A stretch of DNA of 5,337 bases, from contig JAGDBR010000024.1 of the NCBI GenBank assembly GCA_017958935.1, forward strand, positions 1 to 5,337, written 5' to 3'. The notes under the pieces were generated by a model that had not been told where the DNA came from, searched no databases, and worked only from the letters and a program-made list of their open reading frames with translations. The stretch is from Lachnospiraceae bacterium. Its GTDB lineage: Bacteria; Bacillota_A; Clostridia; Lachnospirales; Lachnospiraceae. How positions within the stretch are numbered: position 1 is the stretch's first letter; every line of letters begins with the position of its first letter. Of this stretch, positions 1-5,337 are shown in pieces. Made by a program: the position numbers and the translations under genes.

Positions 1-78
1 GCCGCGCGCGCCGCGGTCGAGATCTTCTCGGACGGCGCGGAAGCGGACATGAGCAGATACAACGGGAAGAGAGCATGA
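1..78 (+). CDS. pth: Peptidyl-tRNA hydrolase, C-terminal end only (partial)
   Basis: This is the tail of a gene whose beginning lies before the window. The frame starting at base 1 reads 25 codons, ending in residues DMSRYNGKRA and then TGA at 76-78. An amphipathic end with an 'AAVEIF..G.E.DM.RYNGK' pattern is typical of bacterial peptidyl-tRNA hydrolase, which cleaves peptidyl-tRNAs released from stalled ribosomes so that the tRNA can be reused. None of the catalytic residues are in view, so the call rests on the short tail and on the neighbour: pth directly upstream of mfd is a common order in Firmicutes. The stop overlaps the mfd start (ATGA, 75-78), which suggests one transcript and translational coupling. 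A different protein with a similar tail cannot be excluded. Confidence 0.8.
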   Translation, partial: AARAAVEIFSDGAEADMSRYNGKRA

Positions 79-3000
79 CAGACTTTTTAAGCAGTCCCCT
101 TTCGCGGCTCCAGGCCTTTTCGGAGGCGCAGCGGAAGCTGCGGGACGCGGAAGGCCCCGTGCAGCTGTCAGGCTGCGTGGAGTCTCAAAAAGTACAGCTG
201 ATGTCACAGGCGGGTCCGTCCAAGACCCGCCTCATCGTGACTTATGACGAGCGGGAGGCCCGCCTCATTCTGGAGGACCTTGCGCTCTTTTCGGCTTCTC
301 CTTTGCTCTTCCCGGAGAAGGATATCCTGTTCTATCAGGCGGACACGAAGTCGAACGTTTTGCTGCGGGAGCGGATGCGCGTCTTCCGCGTCCTGCACGA
401 AACGCGGCAGGACCCGGAGAAGGAAGCCGTGATCGTCACGACCGCGGGCGGCGTGATGAATAAGCTGGCGCCGTTCGAACTGTTCGAGAAGCGTCTGCTG
501 ACGCTCGAGGAAGCGGCCGTCGTGGAGCCCGCGGCGCTGATGCAGCGGCTCGTGGCCCTCGGGTACGAGCGCGCCGCGAAGGTCGAGGTGCCCGGCGAGT
601 TTGCCGTGCACGGCGGCGTCTTCGACATTTTCGATCTGACGACGGACGTCCCCGTCCGTCTTGATTTCTTTGACAATGAGATCGACACGATCCGCACGTT
701 CGACCCCGGCACGCAGCTGTCGGGCGACCGCATCGGACGCGTGACGGTCTATCCGGCCTCCGAACTGTTCCCGGAGCGTCAGGAGCTGAACGCAGGCTTT
801 GACAGGATCCGCAGGGACGCGGAGGCGAACCTCGAAGTCTTCCGCAAGGAGGACGACCTCGAGAGCGGCGCGGCGCTGCAGAATTATCTGCGGAGCCTGG
901 AGGACGAAGTCCTCGCGGGAAATGCCAAGGGCCTCCTGGAAGGGTGCCTTCCGTACTTCTACGACGCGCCCGAGACCCTGATCGATTACCTGCCGGAAGG
1001 CAGCGTGATCTGCCTCGAGGAGCCGAACCGGATCGAGGGCGCCGCCCGCTTCATGGAAGACGAATTCCGGGAAAGCTTCGAGATGCGCCTGAAGAAGGGC
1101 CTCGCGCTGCCGGCGCAGGGGACGATCCTGCAGTCGGCCGAGGAGACGTTCGCAGCGCTGACGACCGGGCGGACCGTGCTCTTTACCGGCCTGCAGACGG
1201 CCAATCCGCTGATCCGCGCGAAAAGCAGCTTCGTGATCGACTGCCAGACGATCGTTTCCTATCAGGGGAACTTCCAGGGGCTTCTGTCCGACCTGCAGCG
1301 CTTCAGCCGGCTGAAATACCACGTCGTGCTGCTGTGTCCGTCGAGCACCCGCGCGAAGCGGCTGGCGGAGGAGTTCCGCTCCTTCGGCATCCGCGCGGAC
1401 TACCTGGAGGACCCGGACGGCGCGTTCGGGCAGGATCCAGAGAAGATCCGGGCGCTCGCGGGCGGCCTTATCATCGTCCGCGGAAGCCTGCACAGGGGCT
1501 TTTCCTATCCCGGCCTGAAATGGATCGTGCTGACCGAGAACGACCTGTACGGCGGGGCGCAGAAGAAGCGGCGGAAAACGCGGCCGGCCGTCGAAGGACA
1601 GAAGATCCGGAGCTTTTCGGAGCTTTCGTCCGGCGACTACGTCGTGCACGAGAACTACGGCATCGGCATCTATAAAGGCATCCGGAACATCATTGCCGAC
1701 GACGTCGCGCGGGACTACATGGAGATCTCGTACGGGACGTCCGGTACGCTCTACATCCCGGTCACGAACCTGGACGTCGTGCAGAAATACGCGTCGGCCG
1801 ACGCGAAGCCGCCGAAGATCAACCGGCTCGATTCCCCGGACTGGAAGCGGACGAAGAGCCGCGTGAAGGCCGCGGTCGAGGAGATCGCGGACGAGCTCGT
1901 CGAGCTGTACGCGCTCCGGCAGACCGGGAACGGCCACAAATACCGCGAGGACACGGTCTGGCAGAAGGAGTTCGAGGAACTGTTCCCGTACGAGGAGACG
2001 GACGACCAGCTGGCCGCGATCGAGGACGTGAAGCGCGACATGGAGAGCGGGAAGATCATGGACCGCCTGATCTGCGGCGACGTGGGCTTCGGCAAGACCG
2101 AGGTCGCGCTGCGGGCCGCGTTCAAGGCGGTCGAAGAGGGCATGCAGGTCGCCTACCTCGTCCCCACGACGATCCTCGCGCAGCAGCATTACAACACCTT
2201 CCGGCAGCGGCTGCAGGACTATCCGATGACGGTCGAGATGCTGTCCCGCTTCCGGACGGAGAACGAGCAGAAAGCGACCGTGAAGGACCTGCGGGACGGG
2301 ACGGCGGACATCGTGATCGGCACGCACCGGCTGCTCTCGAAGGACGTGAGATTCAGAAAGCTGGGGCTGCTGATCATCGACGAAGAGCAGCGCTTCGGCG
2401 TACGGCATAAAGAAAAGATCAAGCAGATGAAGACGAATGTGGACGTCCTGACGCTGACGGCGACGCCGATCCCGCGGACGCTCCACATGTCGATGATCGG
2501 CGTGCGCGACATGTCCGTGCTGTCGGAGCCGCCGCAGGACCGCCAGGCGATCCAGACCTACGTCATGGAGTTCTCGGAGGAACTCGTCCGCGAGGCGATC
2601 CACCGGGAAGTCGCGCGCGGCGGCCAGGTCTATTACGTATACAACCGCGTCCAGGACATCGACGAGGTGGCGGCCAAAGTGCAGGCGCTCTGCCCGGAAG
2701 CCGTCGTGTCGTACGCGCACGGCAAAATGTCCGAGCAGGCGCTCGAGAACCGCATGCTCGACTTCATCAACGGGGAGATCGACGTGCTCGTCTCGACGAC
2801 GATCATCGAGACCGGCCTCGACATCCCGAACGTCAACACGATCATCATCCACGACGCCGAGCGCTACGGGCTGGCGCAGCTGTACCAGCTCCGAGGCCGT
2901 GTCGGACGCTCGAGCCGGCAGGCCTACGCGTTCATCATGTACCGGCGGAACCGGATCCTTTCCGAGGACTCGCAGAAGCGCCTGGAAGCGATCCGGCAGT

Positions 3001-3644
3001 TCACGGAGCTCGGCAGCGGCATGAAGATCGCGATGCAGGACCTCGAGATCCGCGGCGCGGGCGCCGTTCTCGGCAACGCGCAGTCCGGCCACATGGCGCA
3101 GGTCGGCTACGACCTGTACTGCAAACTGCTTTCGCAGGCCGTGCGCCACGCGCGTTCGGACGAAGAGGAGAGCGAGCCGTTCGAGACGCTGCTGGACATC
3201 CGGGTCGACGCTTTCATCCCGCCCGCGTACATCGCGGACGAGAGCCTGAAGCTCGAGACTTACAAGAAGATCTCGCTGCTGACGTCGGAAGAGGACAAGG
3301 CGTCCCTCGAGGACGAACTGACCGACCGGTACGGCGACGTGCCGAAGCAGGTCATGAACCTGATGGACGTCGCGCTGCTTCGCGTCGCCGCGAAAGAACT
3401 GTATTTTTCGGAGATCAAGGGGAACACGGCGGAGCTGGTCTTCAAGTTCGTCCCGGACGCGAAGATCCGCGGCGAGAACGTCGCGAAGCTGATCGCGGAA
3501 ATGGACGGCGCGATGCAGTTCATCCCCTCCGACCCGATCAGCCTGCGGTGGCGGGAGAAGAATGCGCGGAACGTCGGAAAAACGCCGATCCTCGCGCTTT
3601 TGAAAGACCTGCTCACGCAAATAAAAAACTTGCTAATTGAGTAG
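75..3644 (+). CDS. mfd: Transcription-repair coupling factor Mfd
   Basis: Mfd is a cytoplasmic ATP-driven DNA translocase. It pushes stalled RNA polymerase off damaged DNA and recruits UvrA for nucleotide excision repair. The protein is 1189 residues, complete, and close to the usual length (about 1150-1180). Domains in order: a UvrB-like N-terminal module with 'VEVPGEFAVHGGVFDIF' at about 170-186; a CarD-like RNA polymerase-interaction domain from about 517 ('GDYVVHENYGIGIYKG'); and a superfamily 2 helicase core. The core has Walker A GDVGFGKTE at 668-676, VPTTILAQQHY at 696, GTHRLL at 749, DEEQ at 769-772, TATPIPRT at 795, STTIIETGLDIPN at 907 and QLYQLRGRVGRS at 935-946. The translocation (TRG) motif with 'DLEIRGAGAVLG' begins near 988. 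The C-terminal domain that masks the UvrA-binding surface starts near 1047 (FIPPAYI). The ATG overlaps the pth stop and has a purine-rich GGGAAGAG at 64-71 ahead of it. No key motif is missing. The last codons double as a promoter for the next gene. Confidence 0.98.
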   Translation: MTDFLSSPLSRLQAFSEAQRKLRDAEGPVQLSGCVESQKVQLMSQAGPSKTRLIVTYDEREARLILEDLALFSASPLLFPEKDILFYQADTKSNVLLRERMRVFRVLHETRQDPEKEAVIVTTAGGVMNKLAPFELFEKRLLTLEEAAVVEPAALMQRLVALGYERAAKVEVPGEFAVHGGVFDIFDLTTDVPVRLDFFDNEIDTIRTFDPGTQLSGDRIGRVTVYPASELFPERQELNAGFDRIRRDAEANLEVFRKEDDLESGAALQNYLRSLEDEVLAGNAKGLLEGCLPYFYDAPETLIDYLPEGSVICLEEPNRIEGAARFMEDEFRESFEMRLKKGLALPAQGTILQSAEETFAALTTGRTVLFTGLQTANPLIRAKSSFVIDCQTIVSYQGNFQGLLSDLQRFSRLKYHVVLLCPSSTRAKRLAEEFRSFGIRADYLEDPDGAFGQDPEKIRALAGGLIIVRGSLHRGFSYPGLKWIVLTENDLYGGAQKKRRKTRPAVEGQKIRSFSELSSGDYVVHENYGIGIYKGIRNIIADDVARDYMEISYGTSGTLYIPVTNLDVVQKYASADAKPPKINRLDSPDWKRTKSRVKAAVEEIADELVELYALRQTGNGHKYREDTVWQKEFEELFPYEETDDQLAAIEDVKRDMESGKIMDRLICGDVGFGKTEVALRAAFKAVEEGMQVAYLVPTTILAQQHYNTFRQRLQDYPMTVEMLSRFRTENEQKATVKDLRDGTADIVIGTHRLLSKDVRFRKLGLLIIDEEQRFGVRHKEKIKQMKTNVDVLTLTATPIPRTLHMSMIGVRDMSVLSEPPQDRQAIQTYVMEFSEELVREAIHREVARGGQVYYVYNRVQDIDEVAAKVQALCPEAVVSYAHGKMSEQALENRMLDFINGEIDVLVSTTIIETGLDIPNVNTIIIHDAERYGLAQLYQLRGRVGRSSRQAYAFIMYRRNRILSEDSQKRLEAIRQFTELGSGMKIAMQDLEIRGAGAVLGNAQSGHMAQVGYDLYCKLLSQAVRHARSDEEESEPFETLLDIRVDAFIPPAYIADESLKLETYKKISLLTSEEDKASLEDELTDRYGDVPKQVMNLMDVALLRVAAKELYFSEIKGNTAELVFKFVPDAKIRGENVAKLIAEMDGAMQFIPSDPISLRWREKNARNVGKTPILALLKDLLTQIKNLLIE

Positions 3645-3658
3645 ACTTATGCTAAAAT
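3630..3658 (+). promoter_or_regulatory. Sigma-A-type promoter with extended -10, overlapping the mfd stop
   Basis: A -35 box TTGCTA (3630-3635, 4 of 6 matches to TTGACA) is followed by a 17-base spacer and a -10 box TAAAAT (3653-3658, 5 of 6 matches to TATAAT). TG at 3650-3651 forms an extended -10 (TGcTAAAAT). The A-rich stretch just upstream (3618-3628) could act as an UP element. The site stands out as an AT-rich island in otherwise GC-rich DNA. Transcription would begin near 3664-3667, giving a leader of about 43 bases to the lipoprotein gene at 3709. The call is by motif only; the start site is inferred. Confidence 0.75.
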
Positions 3659-3665
3659 ATTCCAG

Positions 3666-3688
3666 TTGCCGCAATCCGAACGCGGCGA
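3666..3688 (+). other. Short hairpin in the lipoprotein-gene leader
   Basis: TTGCCGC (3666-3672) pairs with GCGGCGA (3682-3688), giving seven base pairs with one G-U, around the 9-base loop AATCCGAAC. It lies at or very near the predicted 5' end of the transcript made from the promoter at 3630-3658 and ends 5 bases before the AAGGAG ribosome binding site. It has no T-tract, so it is not a terminator for mfd. A 5' hairpin of this kind can protect a messenger from decay, but that role is inference, and a stem this small can arise by chance in GC-rich DNA. Confidence 0.4.
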
Positions 3689-3693
3689 TGCTG

Positions 3694-3699
3694 AAGGAG
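3694..3699 (+). promoter_or_regulatory. Ribosome binding site of the lipoprotein gene
   Basis: AAGGAG lies 9 bases before the ATG at 3709. It fixes that start: an in-frame TAA at 3700-3702 separates the site from the ATG, so no earlier start is possible. It is the best Shine-Dalgarno match at any gene start in the window. Confidence 0.85.
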
Positions 3700-3708
3700 T
3701 AACGAATT

Positions 3709-4860
3709 ATGAAGATGCATTTGAGAAAAGCGGCGGCCCTGATCCTGGCTTCCCTGCTTTCGGCCGCGGTGCTGACCGGCTGCAAGATCAACCTGAATCC
3801 GGCGGATTCCGAGAATCCGGCGATGGTCGTGCTGGGCGAGCAGATCTATCTGGACGAAGCCAAGCTGTATATCTACATGACGCAGTGCGACATGGAGCGC
3901 AGATACGGCGAGGTCCTGAAGTCTTCCTACGGCGACCTGCGCACGTTCTGGGTCGACAACGGCTACTGGACGAGCGCCCTGTATTCGGGACCCGCGAAGA
4001 TCTATCAGACGAAGCTGCTTTTGAAATATGCGGACGAGAACGGCATCAAGCTGAGCGACGAAGACAAGGCCGCGGCGGAAAATGCCTATAAGACCTTCAC
4101 CGAAGCCGGCACGAAGGTAGTCGAGTATGCGGACAACCCGTCCGACGCGCTCGTGCGCCGCTACTTCGAGGAGAACGCGCTCGCGAACCGCGTCTACCAG
4201 ACGATCGTCGCGAACATCGACACGACGTTCAACGAGGACGAGATGCTGCGCAAGACCTTCGAAGGCGTTTACGTGACCGCGCTGGAGAAGAAGGTGCTGC
4301 CGGCCGACGCGCCGGAAGGCACGGAACCCGAGTCCTATACCGAAGAAGAGCAGAAGGAAGCCCGCGAGGACGCAATGAAGGACGTCGACGAGCGCCTGAA
4401 GAAGGGTGAATCGCCGGCGGACATCGCGAAAGCGTTCGAGAATCATCCGCGCGTCATGGTCCGCACGATCGAGAAGCGCTCGATCTCCAAGAAGCAGGCC
4501 GACGAACTGGTCGACAGCTATCCGTACTATCAGATCGCGTGGGAGCTGAAGACCGGCGAATATTCGAACGACATCATCGAGACGAAGAGCGGCACGATGA
4601 TCGGCTATGCCCTGCACATGCTGAACGACGACGACGCCGAAGCGCGCCAGAACGCGAAGGACACCGAGCTGTCGAACCGCCGCACCGCGGCCTTCGGGGA
4701 AGCGTACGGCAAGCTGCTGACGAAGTATAAGGCGATGCACGTCTACGAAGCGAAGACGCAGGCCGTCAGCTACAAGGGCGACGCCTATCCGGTCCCGGAG
4801 ACCCCGATCGAATCCGGCAGCGAGACCCCGTCCGAATCCGAATCGGAAGCCTCGAAGTAA
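3709..4860 (+). CDS. PrsA/SurA-like foldase lipoprotein with a degenerate rotamase domain
   Basis: The 383-residue protein opens with a lipoprotein signal: basic MKMHLRK, a hydrophobic stretch to about residue 22, and lipobox LTGC with the acceptor cysteine at 25. It should be exported and anchored to the outer face of the membrane. After it comes a helical, charged region like the N-terminal chaperone part of SurA/PrsA. From about 185 to 305 the layout resembles a parvulin peptidyl-prolyl isomerase: 'LKKGESPADIAKAF' at 230-243 and 'LKTGEYS' at 280-286, as in the 'LK.GE.S' strand of the family. The usual histidine-containing first strand reads GVYVTAL (186-192) instead, and I see no GG-x-LG motif, so catalysis is doubtful. 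The end is Ser/Glu/Pro-rich. A foldase gene after mfd is a common clostridial arrangement. It probably helps exported proteins fold. The family call is fairly firm; the activity and the name prsA are not. Confidence 0.78.
   Translation: MKMHLRKAAALILASLLSAAVLTGCKINLNPADSENPAMVVLGEQIYLDEAKLYIYMTQCDMERRYGEVLKSSYGDLRTFWVDNGYWTSALYSGPAKIYQTKLLLKYADENGIKLSDEDKAAAENAYKTFTEAGTKVVEYADNPSDALVRRYFEENALANRVYQTIVANIDTTFNEDEMLRKTFEGVYVTALEKKVLPADAPEGTEPESYTEEEQKEAREDAMKDVDERLKKGESPADIAKAFENHPRVMVRTIEKRSISKKQADELVDSYPYYQIAWELKTGEYSNDIIETKSGTMIGYALHMLNDDDAEARQNAKDTELSNRRTAAFGEAYGKLLTKYKAMHVYEAKTQAVSYKGDAYPVPETPIESGSETPSESESEASK
4798..4845 (+). repeat. Two 24-base tandem units encoding an 8-residue acidic tail repeat
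   Basis: Bases 4798-4821 and 4822-4845 are adjacent 24-base units, each beginning GAGACCCCG and sharing CGAATCC. They encode ETPIESGS (residues 364-371) and ETPSESES (372-379), followed only by EASK and the stop. The unit length is a multiple of three, so copy-number change would keep the frame. The tail is hydrophilic and probably disordered. It lies at the end of the exported lipoprotein, away from the lipid anchor. Confidence 0.7.
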
Positions 4861-4867
4861 GAATCCT

Positions 4868-4902
4868 AAAAGGCGCATTCCCGACAGGAGTACGCCTTTT
4901 TT
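4868..4902 (+). terminator. Intrinsic (Rho-independent) terminator after the lipoprotein gene
   Basis: AAAAGGCG (4868-4875) pairs with CGCCTTTT (4893-4900). After one C-A mismatch the stem continues with ATTCC (4877-4881) against GGAGT (4887-4891, one G-U), closing on the 5-base loop CGACA. The run of six T at 4897-4902 gives the U-tract. It begins 7 bases after the lipoprotein stop and should end the pth-mfd-lipoprotein transcript. In the other direction the T-run is only four long, so any reverse termination would be weak. Confidence 0.9.
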
Positions 4903-4911
4903 CAGCACAAG

Positions 4912-4927
4912 GCGCAGCATTCTGCGC
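4912..4927 (+). other. Perfect 6-bp hairpin abutting the ileS ribosome binding site
   Basis: GCGCAG (4912-4917) pairs perfectly with CTGCGC (4922-4927) around the 4-base loop CATT. The stem ends at the base just before AAGAGGT (4928-4934), the only Shine-Dalgarno-like sequence before the ileS ATG at 4940. It has no T-tract, so it is not a second terminator. Whether it affects ileS translation or messenger stability is unknown. Its first bases also belong to an AAGGCG copy that could pair with the terminator's 3' arm. Confidence 0.45.
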
Positions 4928-4934
4928 AAGAGGT
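4928..4934 (+). promoter_or_regulatory. Probable ribosome binding site of ileS
   Basis: AAGAGGT precedes the ATG at 4940 by 5 bases. It is a modest, closely spaced match to the Shine-Dalgarno consensus. An in-frame TAG at 4934-4936 overlaps it, so the ATG at 4940 is the earliest possible start. Confidence 0.6.
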
Positions 4935-4939
4935 AGCAG

Positions 4940-5337
4940 ATGTACAGAAAAGTACCGACAGACCAGAATTTCGTCGAACGCGAGAAGGCGGTCGAGCGGT
5001 TCTGGAAGGAACACGACATTTTCAGGAAGAGCGAGCAGATCCGCGAGGGCTGCCCGGTCTATACGTTCTACGACGGCCCGCCCACGGCGAACGGCAAGCC
5101 GCACATCGGCCACGTCGAGACGCGCGCGATCAAGGACATGATCCCGCGCTACCGCACGATGAAGGGCTACTATGTGCCGCGCAAGGCCGGCTGGGACACG
5201 CACGGCCTGCCTGTCGAGCTGGAGGTCGAAAAGGCCCTCGGCCTGAACGGCAAGGACCAGATCGAAGCCTACGGCATGGAGCCGTTCATTGAAAAGTGCA
5301 AGGAATCGGTCTGGAAATACAAGGGCATGTGGGAGGA
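4940..5337 (+). CDS. ileS: Isoleucyl-tRNA synthetase, N-terminal part (runs off the window)
   Basis: Isoleucyl-tRNA synthetase charges tRNA-Ile with isoleucine in the cytoplasm, using ATP, and edits mischarged valine. Only the first 132 codons (and two bases of the next) are present, out of roughly 1030-1050 expected. The start [18 protein letters not shown] leads into the class I catalytic fold. [16 protein letters not shown] spans residues 43-58, with the ATP-binding HIGH motif at 55-58, followed by [20 protein letters not shown] and [15 protein letters not shown]. The '[23 protein letters not shown]' pattern fits the type 2 (eukaryote-like) enzymes common in Clostridia rather than the E. 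coli type, which usually has 'WDCHGLPIE'. The KMSKS loop, editing domain and anticodon-binding part lie outside the window. The gene follows a terminator by 37 bases and has no T-box leader there, and I see no clear promoter. The identity is firm; the subtype is likely. Confidence 0.96.
   Translation, partial: MYRKVPTDQNFVEREKAVERFWKEHDIFRKSEQIREGCPVYTFYDGPPTANGKPHIGHVETRAIKDMIPRYRTMKGYYVPRKAGWDTHGLPVELEVEKALGLNGKDQIEAYGMEPFIEKCKESVWKYKGMWE

Noticed and set aside
944..1675. A 243-codon plus-strand frame inside mfd
   Set aside because: It is rich in Arg, Pro, Ala and Gly, as expected from an off-frame reading of GC-rich coding DNA, and it lies wholly inside continuous Mfd protein sequence.
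204..3620. A 1138-codon open frame antisense to mfd
   Set aside because: It is codon-aligned with mfd, so its stops would fall on TTA, CTA and TCA codons, which this GC-biased gene avoids. The product is a low-complexity string rich in Arg, Asp, Val and Leu with no recognisable domain, while the + strand reads a complete Mfd.
3645..3708. Intrinsic terminator after mfd
   Set aside because: The only stem here (3666-3688) has no T-run after it and leads straight into a ribosome binding site.
3666..4091. A 141-codon plus-strand frame overlapping the lipoprotein gene start
   Set aside because: It begins in the leader hairpin without a ribosome binding site and overlaps a gene with a clear signal peptide and ribosome binding site. 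Its composition is that of an off-frame shadow.
4861..4939. T-box riboswitch ahead of ileS
   Set aside because: The space is too short, no T-box consensus or specifier stem is seen, and the hairpin at 4868-4902 begins 7 bases after the lipoprotein stop as an ordinary gene-end terminator.
3652..5019. A 455-codon minus-strand open frame across the lipoprotein gene, terminator and ileS start
   Set aside because: It is codon-aligned antisense through the lipoprotein gene, crosses an intrinsic terminator and two gene boundaries, and has the same Arg/Val/Leu-rich shadow composition.
1..5337. CRISPR array, insertion sequence, tRNA/rRNA gene, attachment site or defence system
   Set aside because: No spaced repeats, terminal inverted repeats, transposase motifs or RNA gene signatures were seen. 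Apart from two short gaps, the window is continuous housekeeping coding sequence.

Overview
This window is an ordinary chromosomal housekeeping region, GC-rich by eye, from what is most likely a Gram-positive clostridial bacterium. A Lachnospiraceae-like lineage is my best guess. The evidence is the gene order pth-mfd-foldase lipoprotein, the Mfd sequence style (DEEQ helicase motif II, a 'FYQAD' segment near the N-terminus), the lipobox on the foldase, and a clostridial-style type 2 isoleucyl-tRNA synthetase. All four genes lie on the + strand. I see no mobile element, CRISPR array, tRNA, rRNA or toxin-antitoxin pair.

Layout: bases 1-78 are the last 25 codons of a gene that reads as peptidyl-tRNA hydrolase (pth). 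Its stop overlaps the start of mfd in an ATGA junction. Bases 75-3644 are a complete mfd gene encoding the transcription-repair coupling factor. The last codons of mfd contain a good sigma-A-type promoter with an extended -10 box, followed by a short leader that can form a 7-bp hairpin. Bases 3709-4860 encode a secreted lipoprotein of the PrsA/SurA-like foldase family. Its rotamase domain looks degenerate and its tail is Ser/Glu/Pro-rich with an 8-residue repeat. A strong intrinsic terminator follows at 4868-4902. A second small hairpin sits directly against the ribosome binding site of ileS, which starts at 4940 and runs off the window end.

How the genes relate: pth (rescue of stalled peptidyl-tRNA) and mfd (removal of stalled RNA polymerase and recruitment of excision repair) are translationally coupled by overlap. 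The lipoprotein probably folds exported proteins outside the membrane. It can be transcribed both from upstream and from its own promoter inside the mfd end. ileS lies beyond the terminator with only 37 bases of leader, so it either depends on readthrough or has a promoter I could not recognise. No T-box leader is present there.

I did not find a convincing undescribed system. The best second looks are the promoter written into the mfd coding end, the apparent loss of the parvulin active site in the lipoprotein, and the nested AAGGCG/CGCCTT elements between the lipoprotein gene and ileS. Several very long open frames, including a 1138-codon antisense frame, are by-products of GC-biased codon use.
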